A DNA stretch of 64,000 bases from Microtetraspora sp. NBRC 16547 (lineage in GTDB: Bacteria; Actinomycetota; Actinomycetes; Streptosporangiales; Streptosporangiaceae): the NCBI RefSeq assembly GCF_030268965.1, contig NZ_BSSE01000008.1, positions 124,001-188,000 of the forward strand, in the 5' to 3' direction. A program made the position numbers and the translations under genes. A model generated the notes under the pieces. That model saw only the letters and a list, made by a program, of their open reading frames with translations. It searched no databases and was not told the DNA's origin. The first letter of the stretch is position 1. Every line of letters starts with the position of its first letter. Of the stretch, positions 1 to 8,720 are shown in pieces.

Positions 1-897
1 GAGTCCGCGCACACGGTGGCGGAGATGAGCCGCCACTATTCCGAGACGCCACCTCCACTGCGGTCACTACGACCGGATGTGCCCGTCGAGCTCGAAAAGC
101 TGGTCCTGGAACTCCTGGCGAAGAAGGCCGCCTCCCGGCCGACCGGGGCCTGGGAGGTGTACGAGCGGTTGCTGCCCTTCGTGGTCGCCCTGCCACCACT
201 GCCGGGGGCGACCACCGCGGCACCGTCACCCGATCCCATGCGTATGTACGCCACCGTCGTCGAACGCATCGCGGCGACCGCGCTCACAGGCCCGCGCGTA
301 CCGGCTCCCCGACCGGCCGGTGTGTCCAGGTTCTCCGAGGCTGAGCTCCTCGCCGCGAACGAACGCGCTGAGGAGCTGGCCGTCGACGGGAGGTTCAGCC
401 AGGCCATCGAGCTGCTGGAAAGCGCGCTACGTGGTGCCGATGACGTCCTGCCGAAGGCCCACCCGGTGGTCTTCGCGCTCCGGATGCGCCTGACCGACTC
501 GCGGTTCGCCGCTCGGGATTACCAGCAAGCAGCCAGGGAGTACGAGGAGCTCCTGCCTGAACTGGCCGGAATGCTGGGGTCCGACCACCAGGCAGTGCTG
601 GGCTGCCGCCTCAATCAGGCGCTCTGCTCCGCGGCCCTTGGGCGAAACGAGATCGCCCTGTCGCAGATGAGGGTGCTGCTCGCGGACATGCGATCCGCCC
701 TGGGCGACTCTGACCCGCTGACGCTGGAGCTGCGGCGGGAGCTTGGCGAACTTCTCGCCAAGCTTGGTGACCACGAGCGGGCGCGCGAGGTGCTGCGGCC
801 TCTTCTCGCCGACATGGTGGCGGTCCATGGTGCCGACCATCCGGAGGCACAGCGTGCTCGAGCCCTCTTGGAGAACCTCGATCGTCTGGCCGGCTAA
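1..897 (+). CDS. Serine/threonine protein kinase C-terminus with TPR tail (5' end outside window)
   Basis: The frame is open from the first base, so the gene starts upstream. The first ~55 residues look like the end of a Hanks-type kinase domain: an SRP-type arginine in 'KKAASRPTGAWEVYERL' matches the subdomain XI region. A Pro/Ala-rich linker of ~50 residues follows. The rest, from about residue 110, is helical with repeating A/L/Y spacing typical of tetratricopeptide repeats ('AIELLESALRGADD', 'AAREYEELLPELAG', 'AREVLRPLLADM'). Such kinases phosphorylate Ser/Thr targets, and the TPRs probably bind partners. The catalytic core is not in the window, so activity cannot be judged. The BTAD protein 160 bp downstream could be functionally linked, but that is inference. 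Confidence 0.75.
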   Translation, partial: ESAHTVAEMSRHYSETPPPLRSLRPDVPVELEKLVLELLAKKAASRPTGAWEVYERLLPFVVALPPLPGATTAAPSPDPMRMYATVVERIAATALTGPRVPAPRPAGVSRFSEAELLAANERAEELAVDGRFSQAIELLESALRGADDVLPKAHPVVFALRMRLTDSRFAARDYQQAAREYEELLPELAGMLGSDHQAVLGCRLNQALCSAALGRNEIALSQMRVLLADMRSALGDSDPLTLELRRELGELLAKLGDHERAREVLRPLLADMVAVHGADHPEAQRARALLENLDRLAG

Positions 898-1055
898 CCG
901 CCTCACGCCCGTGAACCGGCCAGGCATGCTGGTGATCTATTACCAAGACTTGATCGTTTGATCTTAGATCTTGATCGCGCACCGGGTAGATCTTCGGTTG
1001 TCACGAATCATGCGCCATCCAGCCCTTTCCGAGGACTGTCCGGGGGTGATGCGGT

Positions 1056-2699
1056 GTGATCAAGACGTTCCCGTCCCGCAGGCAGGGGACTCGCTACCTC
1101 GTCCGAGGTGCCCTCCTCAGCGTCGCGATGGTCGGCCTCAGTCCAACGGCCGGCTACGCGGTGACCATCCGAGACCCTTACTGCCACGTGTCCCAGCAGG
1201 CTTGGCAGGTCTACGACGTCGAGAAGTTCTGCGACCTGGTCAACAAGGATCTCGCCGAGGGCCGGATGCCTGACCTCCTGGCACGGTTGGAGGAATCGCG
1301 CCGCGTCCCGCAACCGCCGCCAACGGTCTCCAGGCCGACGGTGTCCGCGAAGCCGCGGCAGCAGAAGAAACCGCCGGACGTGGCTTCTCCCAAGAACGAT
1401 CGCACCACGCCCAGCCGCAATGTGCAGACGACTCCCGGCGAGCGGCCCGCCACTCCACCGTCCCGTGTGGAGAAGGCGCAGAGCAGCGAGCGGCACCGGA
1501 AGCCTGTCGACCACGTGACGGAGAAACCGTCACACGGCAAGGCAATCCGAGCCAAGCAGGACGAGCCTCGCTCTACTCCCACCGCGACGCCGTCGCCAGT
1601 GGTCCCCGGGATTGTGTCTCCGCGGCCCGCTATAACGCCAGGCGAATCTGCCGGGCACGTCGTCCCGAGTCCCCGAGCCTCCAATGTGACGACGACCGCC
1701 AGCGATCCGCTGATAGTCCCTATCGGAAAGGCCCTGCTGTACGGCATGGCGGTCGCGGGCGCGGCAGCGCTGCTCCTGCACCGGCTCCGCCCGACACCGG
1801 CCCGCGCAGAGATGATCCAGGGCACGGAGATCGACCCTGGAGAGCGACAGGACAAGACGAAGCCGAGCACCGTGGGCCTCGCCGTCCCAGCCACAACGAG
1901 CGCTCCTGTGCCCGAGAGCACTCCGAGGCCGGAGTGCAACCAGGTGGATGGCAGCCTGACGCTCGTCACGGTGCGGGTCCTGGACCAAGTAACGGTGTAT
2001 GGACCTGCCGGGAACGCCGACTGCAGCCGAGGAAAGGATGTCGCTGACCTCCTCGGTCTGCTGGTTGTTCACCGGGACGGCCTGACCCGGGAGCGGGCTT
2101 ACCAGGTGCTGTGGCCCGACATCACATTGGACCACTACGACTGCTTCCACGGGCCGAAGAGCGAGCTGCGCGACAGGCTGGTGCGGGTCCTGGGCCGCCC
2201 GAACCAGGGGAAGAACCTGCTCCAGTACGTCGGGGGTCGTTACCGGCTCAACCCGGCACTGGTCACCGCCGACCTATGGCAGCTCCTCGACGCGCTGGCC
2301 GAGGCGAAGCAGGCCAACAACCCCGAGCAGGTCATCGCGTCTCTGCACAGGGCCGTCGACCTCTACCCAGGGCCTTTTCTCCCGGCCGGTACCCATCCGT
2401 GGGTCGGCGAGACCGCCGAGGACTTGCGCCACGACGTCATCCAGGCGCTACTGCGGCTCAGCGAACTCGATCCTGACGTCGATCGCGTAACTGCCGTGCT
2501 GGAACGGGCCCACAGGTTGGACCCTGTCAACGAACAGGTGTCATGCCGGATGATGAGTCACTTCAGCGCCCTCGGCCGGAACGACGCGGTCTATGTGACT
2601 TACCGTGATCTCTGCCAGGTCCTCGCGGAGCTGGACGGGCTCTCGCCGTCGGCCAAGACTCGCGAGCTGTACGGCAAGCTCACTGGCCACGCCTCGTAG
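1056..2699 (+). CDS. Membrane-anchored protein with a C-terminal SARP/BTAD-like module
   Basis: 547 aa, GTG start. Residues 1-35 form an N-terminal hydrophobic, signal-like segment. Residues ~85-215 are a Pro/Ser/Thr/Lys-rich, probably disordered stretch. A hydrophobic segment at ~219-242 ('MAVAGAAALLLHRLRP') is probably a membrane anchor. From ~297 to the end the sequence resembles the winged-helix plus bacterial transcriptional activator domain (BTAD) of AfsR/SARP regulators: 'RERAYQVLWPD', 'YVGGRYRLNPALVTADLWQLLDAL' and 'LYPGPFLP' are typical. SARP regulators are normally soluble DNA-binding activators, so the signal peptide plus transmembrane segment is unusual. Some actinobacterial proteins of this architecture carry LysM domains; none is evident here. 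Whether the BTAD part faces the cytoplasm or binds DNA is unknown. Confidence 0.65.
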   Translation: MIKTFPSRRQGTRYLVRGALLSVAMVGLSPTAGYAVTIRDPYCHVSQQAWQVYDVEKFCDLVNKDLAEGRMPDLLARLEESRRVPQPPPTVSRPTVSAKPRQQKKPPDVASPKNDRTTPSRNVQTTPGERPATPPSRVEKAQSSERHRKPVDHVTEKPSHGKAIRAKQDEPRSTPTATPSPVVPGIVSPRPAITPGESAGHVVPSPRASNVTTTASDPLIVPIGKALLYGMAVAGAAALLLHRLRPTPARAEMIQGTEIDPGERQDKTKPSTVGLAVPATTSAPVPESTPRPECNQVDGSLTLVTVRVLDQVTVYGPAGNADCSRGKDVADLLGLLVVHRDGLTRERAYQVLWPDITLDHYDCFHGPKSELRDRLVRVLGRPNQGKNLLQYVGGRYRLNPALVTADLWQLLDALAEAKQANNPEQVIASLHRAVDLYPGPFLPAGTHPWVGETAEDLRHDVIQALLRLSELDPDVDRVTAVLERAHRLDPVNEQVSCRMMSHFSALGRNDAVYVTYRDLCQVLAELDGLSPSAKTRELYGKLTGHAS

Positions 2700-2703
2700 C
2701 CCG

Positions 2704-3045
2704 TCACCACGGTTCCAACCGAGTCGGGTGTGTCCCATAGATCTGCGCTAGGAGGGTGAGCGCCCAGGTGGAGGGCCGCCTGCCCCCGGCGGGCCAGGCT
2801 TCGTAGTCGTACAGCCTGCTCTCCCGCAGCGTTGCGGCGCCCGACGGGTCGAGGTCGTTGAAGGCGGTCACGACCTGAGTCGCGGTGAGGCCGCTGGCGT
2901 AGCGATAGAGCTTCAACGGGCTCACGTCGTGGTCGAGGGCCAGCACTACGGCGATCTGGTCGATCGTGAAGCGGTGCGCCCGCAGAGCACGGCTGCGCCG
3001 TCGGCATTCGAGCAGGGTCTGGTATCCCGTACCTGACATCATCAT
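2704..3045 (-). CDS. Short helix-turn-helix (XRE-like) protein, probably truncated
   Basis: 113 aa, convergent with the preceding gene; the two stop codons are 4 bp apart. The sequence has an N-terminal helical segment ('RSRALRAHRFTIDQIAVVL') followed by a conserved-looking region rich in Leu and Tyr. It resembles the amino-terminal part of long actinomycete regulators that combine an HTH with TPR repeats, but it stops just after 'WALTLLAQIYGTHPTRL'. I therefore think it is a truncated remnant or a short stand-alone version. No ligand or target can be deduced. Confidence 0.5.
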   Translation of the reverse strand: MMMSGTGYQTLLECRRRSRALRAHRFTIDQIAVVLALDHDVSPLKLYRYASGLTATQVVTAFNDLDPSGAATLRESRLYDYEAWPAGGRRPSTWALTLLAQIYGTHPTRLEPW

Positions 3046-3290
3046 CCATTCGCGCTGGTCAGTGGCGGGCGGATCGTAGGCCGGCTTCTAGAGGATGATC
3101 GAGTCTGGTTGGGGTGGTCCGTCAGCGGGGCGTCGAATGATCGCGAGGTGCACGACGGCATTTCCGCAGGTCACATGCGCTTCTCCGCGGTTACTGGCTG
3201 ACGTGATCCCGGGGATTCGATTCGGACATTGAGTCGATCCATCGTGCTGGTCCCTCCCGGATTTACCGGGACGTCACGGAGGTGACCAGC

Positions 3291-3785
3291 GTGAACGATC
3301 AGGAGCTTCGGCAGTTCGACGAGCCTCAGCCCGGCGTGATCTGGACGACCGTCCGGCTGCGGCGCGGAGCGGGCGAGATGCTGTGGTGGCGGGTTTTCCC
3401 CGGCCGCGGTGATCAGGTCGCGCCCGCCCGCAAGATGGTACGAGCTCTGCTGGAGGACACCCAGCGCGCCGACGATGCGGAGTGGGTGGCGGCCGAGCTG
3501 ATCAGCAACGCCCTCCTGCACACCCGCTCGGGAGCGCAGGGCGGCTACTTCGTAGTCGAGGTCGCGCGCAACATCTGCGTCGCGAAGGTCCTGGTGTACG
3601 ACCTCGGCGGCGGAGGCGTGCCCGTCTTCGGCCAAGGATTCACGCCGAGCGAGCACGGGCACGGCCTTCGCGGCGTCGCAGCGCTCGCCAACCGCGTCGG
3701 GCTGGAAGGCGATCCCGTCACAGGTCACGTCGTGTGGGCCCAACTCGTCCTGACCGTTCCGGACACCGCACGGGCTGCATCTTGA
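3291..3785 (+). CDS. RsbW-like ATP-binding protein (anti-sigma factor / histidine kinase-like ATPase)
   Basis: 164 aa from a GTG start at 3291, preceded by CGGAGG at 3277-3282; an upstream in-frame GTG at 3282 overlaps that ribosome binding site and is less likely. The protein has the compact GHKL ATPase layout: an N-box ('AAELISNALLHT', ~residues 66-77), a G1 region ('DLGGGG', ~103) and a glycine-rich G2 region ('EHGHGLRGV', ~120). RsbW-like proteins of actinomycetes either sequester sigma-B-type factors or act as orphan ATPases. No cognate sigma factor or STAS antagonist is adjacent. The next gene overlaps its stop codon, suggesting translational coupling. Confidence 0.8.
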   Translation: MNDQELRQFDEPQPGVIWTTVRLRRGAGEMLWWRVFPGRGDQVAPARKMVRALLEDTQRADDAEWVAAELISNALLHTRSGAQGGYFVVEVARNICVAKVLVYDLGGGGVPVFGQGFTPSEHGHGLRGVAALANRVGLEGDPVTGHVVWAQLVLTVPDTARAAS

Positions 3786-4090
3786 TCAGGAGCTTCGAGT
3801 CTGCGGAGCGGGCCGAGCTTCAGCAGATCCGGCGCGAGTACCCTCGCTGGGGGTTCCTTCTCGTGGAGGGCTGTTGGTTTGCGGTCCATGGCCGGAACAC
3901 CCTGATTGAAGCATCGACGGCTGATGAGCTACGCGCGGCACTCACGCTTTCGACCGGTCCAGTTTCACGCGACGCCGACACGGGGTGCGGCAGCCGCCCG
4001 TCGTACGCGCTGGCGGGTGATCAGATCCAGCCCGGGGTGCTGGCCGCCATGCCGACCGAAACCGGCACGTGGACGATTCTGTGGCGTTGA
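3782..4090 (+). CDS. Hypothetical protein coupled to the RsbW-like ATPase gene
   Basis: 102 aa if started at the TTG at 3782, which overlaps the TGA of the preceding gene (TTGA). The frame stays open further upstream inside that gene, but those residues are an out-of-frame shadow. The sequence has a mixed alpha/beta look ('RREYPRWGFLLVEGCWFAVHGRNTLIEA...DELRAAL') that recurs in small actinomycete proteins beside ATP-binding regulators. I do not recognise a named family. Coupling suggests it is made in a fixed ratio with the ATPase. Confidence 0.6.
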   Translation: MIRSFESAERAELQQIRREYPRWGFLLVEGCWFAVHGRNTLIEASTADELRAALTLSTGPVSRDADTGCGSRPSYALAGDQIQPGVLAAMPTETGTWTILWR

Positions 4091-4173
4091 ACAGGGGCGA
4101 TGTTCCGGTAACTGCCCTCGTGATGGCGTTCGGCGGAAGTCCATCGAACCTCCGATGGCTCTCGCCGAGTGCC

Positions 4174-4305
4174 TCACACGGCTTGGAAGAAGTGCGGATC
4201 CACACCCACCTGCTCGAGCTGCACGAGCTTGCGATTCACGCCGAGTTCGTAGTGCTTGAGAAGCTCACACAGGCGGTCGCCATCAACAAGATCGAGCGGT
4301 GGCGC
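4174..4305 (-). pseudogene. mrr: mrr restriction endonuclease, 3' (C-terminal) fragment separated by IS701
   Basis: The minus strand reads 'SAPPLDLVDGDRLCELLKHYELGV...VGVDPHFFQAV' and ends at a TGA at 4174-4176. This matches the C-terminal signature of Mrr-type restriction endonucleases ('xxPIDLIDGexLxxLLxxxELGV... DxxFFxxx'). The other part of the gene lies on the far side of the insertion sequence (5834-6002). Removing the element and one copy of its 5-bp target duplication restores a continuous junction (Thr-Arg-Asp-Ser-Ala-Pro-Pro). Mrr proteins cut modified DNA; this copy cannot be functional. Confidence 0.8.
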
Positions 4306-4310
4306 ACTGT

Positions 4311-5833
4311 CACGGCAGCTGTAGATCGTGATGTTCGGTCTTGATGGTCAAGTGATCGACGCTGCGGTCACTTCATTCCAACGGCGGTGACATCGCGCGG
4401 CGCGATGCTGGTGACGGCGTCGCCATAGTGACCAGCGCAGCGCGTGGACGATGTCATGGGCCCGGGCGTGGAAGCGACGGAGGAGGCGGGTCAGCTCCCG
4501 GCAGCTGAGCGGGACCAGGCCGATGGAAGCGGCGGCAGTGGCGGCAGTGGAGGCGCGGTCGAGGCTGACGGTCACGGCCAGCAGCATGTGGGCGAGCAGG
4601 CTGATCAGGCTCCACCGGTGCCAAGAAGTCCAGGTGGTGACCTGTCCTTGGTCGAGGCCGGTCAGGCCTTTGGCAGCCTGGAAGTCTTCCTCGATCTTCC
4701 AACGGCGGCACACCACCGCCACCAGTTCGCGCAGCAGTCGGGGAGAGGGTGACCAGCAGCGGTAAAACGACAGCTCACAGGTGTAGCGGTGGCGGCGGAT
4801 GAGCAGGGTCGAGGCGCCTTGGCCTGTCTCACCGTGCCCGTCGCGATCCTGTGGGGCGTCGTCGGGGCGGATGTCGATAGCGGCCCAGTCGTAGTGGCGG
4901 TCGCCCTTGGTTCCGGTCCCGGTCCGCAGTCGTTGCCAGGACGCGGTGGGCAGCGCGTGGGCCAGGTCGGCGACGGTGCTGGTTCCGGCGGGGGTGGTCA
5001 CCCGGTGGTCGGTCTTGACCGCGAGCACGTACCGGAAGTTCAGCGAGCGCAGTGTGGTGCGGAACTTGCGGCCACCGTAGACCTCGTCACCGGCCACCCA
5101 GGCGTCGGTGATCCCGCGTGCCTGCCAGGCGGCGAGCATCTGTGCAGCCAGCTGAGGCTTGGTGGCGAAGGTGATCTCGTCGGGGACCCCGGCCATGTCA
5201 CGGCGTTCGTCGTCGGCGGCCCATGCCTCGGGCAGGTACAGGCGGCGGTCGATCAGCGTGTGCCCGGCCGTGGTGGCGTAGGACAGGTGGACCGCGATCT
5301 GGCATAACCCGACTCCACCGAGGGCTCCGCTGTACTGGTGGGCGGCGCCAACCGCGTCGGGTGAGGACTTCTCGTCGCCGGTCTCGTCGATGACCAGCAC
5401 GGTTTCGTGGTTGCCGAGCTGGTCGATCGCCCAGACGGCGGCGTGTTCGGCGACGTGGTCGTGGTCGAAGCGTGCCCGGGACAGGAAGTGCTGCAGCACG
5501 TGCGGGCCGCGGTGGCCGATCTGCTCGGCCAGCGACCAGCAGTTGGCGCTCTCCTCGATCGTCACCATCGCTTCGATCATGTCGCGGCAGGTCAGCCGGG
5601 TCTCGCGGCGGCGGAAGCCGCCCGCGATCCGGTCCATCAGGTCATTGACGACGACGGGCCAGCGTTCATGCGCTACGGTGGCGGCCACGGCCACCGTATC
5701 TGGATCTTTCGACACAATTGATCATGATGCCGGTGGCCGTACCCATGTCCGCACCCGGCTCGCATCGAGGACCCGAGCCGATATGCGCTGACCTGGGGTA
5801 ACACGTCAAAGGTTACGATCTACAGCTGCCGTG
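4311..5833 (-). mobile_element. Complete IS701-family insertion sequence with TSD
   Basis: The element is 1523 bp, bounded by perfect 19-bp inverted repeats: CACGGCAGCTGTAGATCGT at 4311-4329 and its complement at 5815-5833. Both sides are flanked by ACTGT (4306-4310 and 5834-5838), a 5-bp target duplication. It carries one transposase gene on the minus strand. The flanks belong to one disrupted mrr gene, which independently confirms the boundaries. Perfect repeats and an intact transposase suggest recent transposition. Confidence 0.93.
4348..5715 (-). CDS. IS701 family transposase
   Basis: 455 aa DDE-type transposase. The likely catalytic acidic residues are Asp ~107 in 'VLVIDETGDEKS', Asp ~211 in 'WVAGDEVYGG' and Glu ~342 in 'RRWKIEEDFQAAKG', the order expected for the IS701/DDE_5 group. 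Other family marks are 'QYSGALGGVGLCQIAV' and the basic C-terminal tail. It catalyses cut-and-paste transposition of the surrounding element. Length is usual for the family and the frame is unbroken. Confidence 0.92.
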   Translation of the reverse strand: MSKDPDTVAVAATVAHERWPVVVNDLMDRIAGGFRRRETRLTCRDMIEAMVTIEESANCWSLAEQIGHRGPHVLQHFLSRARFDHDHVAEHAAVWAIDQLGNHETVLVIDETGDEKSSPDAVGAAHQYSGALGGVGLCQIAVHLSYATTAGHTLIDRRLYLPEAWAADDERRDMAGVPDEITFATKPQLAAQMLAAWQARGITDAWVAGDEVYGGRKFRTTLRSLNFRYVLAVKTDHRVTTPAGTSTVADLAHALPTASWQRLRTGTGTKGDRHYDWAAIDIRPDDAPQDRDGHGETGQGASTLLIRRHRYTCELSFYRCWSPSPRLLRELVAVVCRRWKIEEDFQAAKGLTGLDQGQVTTWTSWHRWSLISLLAHMLLAVTVSLDRASTAATAAASIGLVPLSCRELTRLLRRFHARAHDIVHALRWSLWRRRHQHRAARCHRRWNEVTAASIT

Positions 5834-6002
5834 ACTGTCCCTGGTGGATTCCCGCAACGTCTCGGCGGTGAAAGTCCCGGTCGTGATGAGGAGACCCTTG
5901 TCGCTCCGGCCTGCCAGTGCGTACGGAAGTCACGCACGGTTCCGGCGCCCACCCGAACCCTTGTAGCGCTGCACTGGAAGAAGACGGCGAAGCTGATGAA
6001 AT
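5834..6002 (-). pseudogene. mrr: mrr restriction endonuclease, central fragment with frameshifts
   Basis: On the minus strand, successive frames read 'FAVFFQC', 'RYKGSG', 'VGAGTVRDFRT' and 'ALAGRSDKGLLITTGTFT', then 'AETLRESTRDS'. Together this is the central part of Mrr ('VQCKRYKGxVGAGxVRDFxGAxxGRxDKGLLITTGxFT'), including the QxK-type nuclease core region. At least two frame changes are needed, so decay is not due only to the IS701 insertion, which cuts the gene immediately after 'TRDS'. The N-terminal part of Mrr is missing; the neighbouring gene starts to end only ~30 bp away. Confidence 0.75.
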
Positions 6003-6032
6003 GAAGATCATTGGCCTGCCAGTGATACACCG

Positions 6033-7082
6033 CTAGAACGGGTGACTGTATCGGCGGTCCTTCACGTGATCGTAAATTGCACGCAACCATGGCTGACGAA
6101 CCTCTGGCAGCCGTGCCAGCGTCCAGAGGAACACGTCCCAGTCCGGCCGGAACGGACCGAACGGCAGCTGCGGTGGGGGGTCATCGCGGTAGACGCCATC
6201 GGGCAGCCCACCCGAAACGGGAAGGTGCCGCTGATTGTGGTTGAAGGCCAGATACATCCACACATCGGCAGGCAGCGGTACCGCTGCCCCAGCAGCGCAT
6301 GGCCATACCTCCCCAGTCTGCGGATGCCGTGGGACCACGAAGATATCCGCGACCGTGGCGGACAGGCCCGGCCCGGCTAGAGCCAGGCTCTTTGCTGACG
6401 GCTCCGTTGGGAGCAGAGCATCGAGCGCTGGACGGAACGTGTCGGCAACGGGGCCATCAGGGAGGACAACCCGCGCACCGTCCGACGCCGCCAGCAGGTG
6501 GGCCAACGCTACCGCGACCGCAGCCGTCCACAGCGGGCTCCACCCGCCGATCGGCTCAATCGGCGGTGTTTCCGGCTGCTCCTCCCACAGCGCCTCCCAA
6601 CTGAGCACTCGAGGAGCAAGTCCATCGGCGCTGATAAGACGCACAGCGCGTGGGTCCAGCCACACCACCTGCCAATAGGTGCAGTCGTCGATGCGGGTGG
6701 CCACTTCGCGCCCGCACTGCGCGCACGCCAGGTTCGGGCCGTCCCTGCCGTCCAGGCCCATGCAGTAGCCATCACATCGCTCTGGAATCAGAACGGTTCC
6801 GCGTACGTCGCCCGGCGCGACCGCAATTGCTCCCTGCGGTCCGTACGAGAGGGCGTGCACCGGCGCGTACACACCACGAGCCTCGGCTTCCTTCGCGCCG
6901 ATCTCCTCCCACGGCCGCCACGGTGGACCGAAGGGCTCCGGATCGACTGCGTACGTCCCGGACTCCAGGAGCGCGGGAAGCAGCTCATGGCCGTACCTCT
7001 GATGGGCGTGGACGGGGAGCGCAACCTGCGACACAGGCAAGGTCAGCGCGGCACCACAGTCCGCGCACGCGAACACAGCCAT
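6033..7082 (-). CDS. Hypothetical protein with two cysteine-pair (zinc-binding) motifs
   Basis: 349 aa from an ATG at 7082 preceded by GAGGG; an earlier in-frame ATG at 7118 adds 12 residues without a better ribosome binding site. N-terminal CxxC at residues 6-9 and a second cluster at ~103-123 (C..C and CxxC around 'CDGYC' and 'CAQC') suggest a zinc ribbon. The remainder is Trp/Pro-rich and probably globular, with no motif I can tie to a reaction. Similar proteins of unknown function occur in actinomycetes. It is on the same strand as the decayed mrr gene but there is no sign they were functionally joined. Confidence 0.6.
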   Translation of the reverse strand: MAVFACADCGAALTLPVSQVALPVHAHQRYGHELLPALLESGTYAVDPEPFGPPWRPWEEIGAKEAEARGVYAPVHALSYGPQGAIAVAPGDVRGTVLIPERCDGYCMGLDGRDGPNLACAQCGREVATRIDDCTYWQVVWLDPRAVRLISADGLAPRVLSWEALWEEQPETPPIEPIGGWSPLWTAAVAVALAHLLAASDGARVVLPDGPVADTFRPALDALLPTEPSAKSLALAGPGLSATVADIFVVPRHPQTGEVWPCAAGAAVPLPADVWMYLAFNHNQRHLPVSGGLPDGVYRDDPPPQLPFGPFRPDWDVFLWTLARLPEVRQPWLRAIYDHVKDRRYSHPF

Positions 7083-7239
7083 GTGTCCCTCAGCGCCACG
7101 GTCTCGCATGATCCGCATGATCTTGACTCAGATTTAATCTTGGGGGAAGCGCTGGGGACCAATTAGTCGCCACAACAGTAGCGCCGGAGCGCCTGAGACT
7201 GTGGGCCTGGAAGAGCATCCACCTTCTCCACCGCTCCGG

Positions 7240-7806
7240 CTAGGTGCGGTCGTCGCCCCAGGCAAGGTTGAGGCACTCCGCTAGGTCCTCAGTCGTGCCC
7301 CCCACGTTGAGGAGGGCGCGGGCGGCCTGGGCCTGCCTGGTCGTAGGCAGATACCCGTCGAGGAGGTAGGGGAGCAAGAGTCGCCGCCCCAGTACCTCAC
7401 GCCACGAGATTCCTGATGGCCTGCGTACCACGGATATGTTGACCCTCAACGCGTGCTCGTTGCCTGGTGGGACGCCGGGCCGGTCGATCTCGATGGCGAC
7501 GTACCGGAATCCGTTGGCCAGGTCGCAGCCAGTGCAGCCAGCCGGACCCCGGCTCAGCCTGTTGCCGCACTCGGTGCAGGTGAGCCGGTCGTAGGCGGCG
7601 TCCACCACCCGCCACAGGTGCCTGTTGGGCTCGTCGATCACCATCTCAGCGACGTCGCGCTCATCCAGGGCCGTCAGCGTGCCGAACTCCTGCGTGACGA
7701 ACTCCCGCCATCCGGATTCGACGATCTCGTCCACGATTCCGGCGCATCGCTCGCACTCAGGCGCTCCGGCGGGTTCCCAGTGGTGGCATTTGCCGCACCG
7801 CCGCAT
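7240..7806 (-). CDS. Hypothetical protein with two four-cysteine clusters
   Basis: 188 aa. Two four-cysteine groups, C4/C7/C18/C21 and C77/C80/C91/C94, have CxxC spacing typical of structural zinc ribbons. The C-terminal half is helical ('RRLLLPYLLDGYLPTTRQAQAARALLNVGG'). Zinc ribbon proteins often bind nucleic acid or protein, but nothing here decides between them. It follows the same strand and shares the zinc-cluster style of the gene downstream (6033-7082); the 157-bp gap argues against a tight operon. Confidence 0.6.
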   Translation of the reverse strand: MRRCGKCHHWEPAGAPECERCAGIVDEIVESGWREFVTQEFGTLTALDERDVAEMVIDEPNRHLWRVVDAAYDRLTCTECGNRLSRGPAGCTGCDLANGFRYVAIEIDRPGVPPGNEHALRVNISVVRRPSGISWREVLGRRLLLPYLLDGYLPTTRQAQAARALLNVGGTTEDLAECLNLAWGDDRT

Positions 7807-8650
7807 CCTTGAACGGTACTCGCTGTCCTAAGCCGGACTCCACCCGATTATCGCGTCGTGACAATGTCGTTCAAGCAGCCTGCGAAGTGGCGGATGGACG
7901 CGTGGTCCACCCTGGCGGTTACCCGTCCGACATATGGTGACGGGCAACTAGCCACCACGACTAGTGACTGCCATCGGACGACCACAGAGGAATACAGCTC
8001 GCTCGATCGTTGGCCCTTGCCAGTGCCGCATCCCACGTAGGGAGCCCGCTCCGCGCCAGGGTGGAGGGGATTTCTCGTCACAACGCTCTCCTCTGAATGC
8101 CAGCCGGGTCCGCATTGCCGCGGACGGATGCTTGACGGTGGCGCAGAGTCGGGTCATGGTCTACGCCGACGCGAATCCGGCGACCCACCGAAAGCTGGCG
8201 GGGGCGCGACAAGGCACCCTGGCCACTCACGATGGCGATTGGATTGCGCACAGCCCTCTTGAATGTGCAATCGATGACGGCTGACCCGGGTACCAATGGG
8301 GGCTCCAGCTCGGGGATCGATAGGGATAACGGCTATGACCGGTACGTTCTAGATTGCGAGTCTTCGCAGCCCCACGCCTTTTGGAATGGTCCATTGATGA
8401 GGCCGACTGCACGCGCGGTGACCGGTGCAGCGATTGGTGTGGCGATCCACGATGCGATGGGTGTCGCGGCTGAGATCGCATCGGTCGTGGTCGAGGATCG
8501 ACGCAGCTCGGACGGCTTTTGGGTGATGCGGTGGCGAGCCCGACTCGCCGTAAGGCGACGTAGTTCATATGTGCTGCGCCGTACACATGGGCGTCCTGCT
8601 ATTCGCTGTGGTGCCCACCGTACGCAACCTGCTCCGCCGTACCCAGTGGT
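7807..8650. other. Stretch without a convincing gene
   Basis: Several frames are open here (the longest on the plus strand, 8232-8684), but none has a clear ribosome binding site, a recognisable domain or a compositional pattern like its neighbours. The plus strand near 8155-8284 reads 'YADANPATHRKLAGARQGTLATHDGDW' and could be gene debris. I see no tRNA, IS end or promoter I would defend. Confidence 0.4.
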
Positions 8651-8683
8651 CAGGCCCGCCGGCGCGGTGCGCCGGCGGGCCTG
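8651..8683. terminator. Perfect 15-bp stem hairpin
   Basis: Arms 8651-8665 and 8669-8683 are exact inverse complements (CAGGCCCGCCGGCGC) with a 3-nt loop GGT. There is no U-tract on either side. In high-GC actinomycetes such stems often terminate transcription without a T run, and the position downstream of the minus-strand pair at 8760-9341 fits that. Confidence 0.6.
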
Positions 8684-8720
8684 AGTCATGGTGACGGTCG
8701 TAAGGCAGTGCCCGGTTTTT

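Noticed and set aside
8232-8684. Plus-strand 150-codon frame
   Set aside because: No start signal, ends inside the perfect hairpin at 8651-8683, and has no family resemblance.
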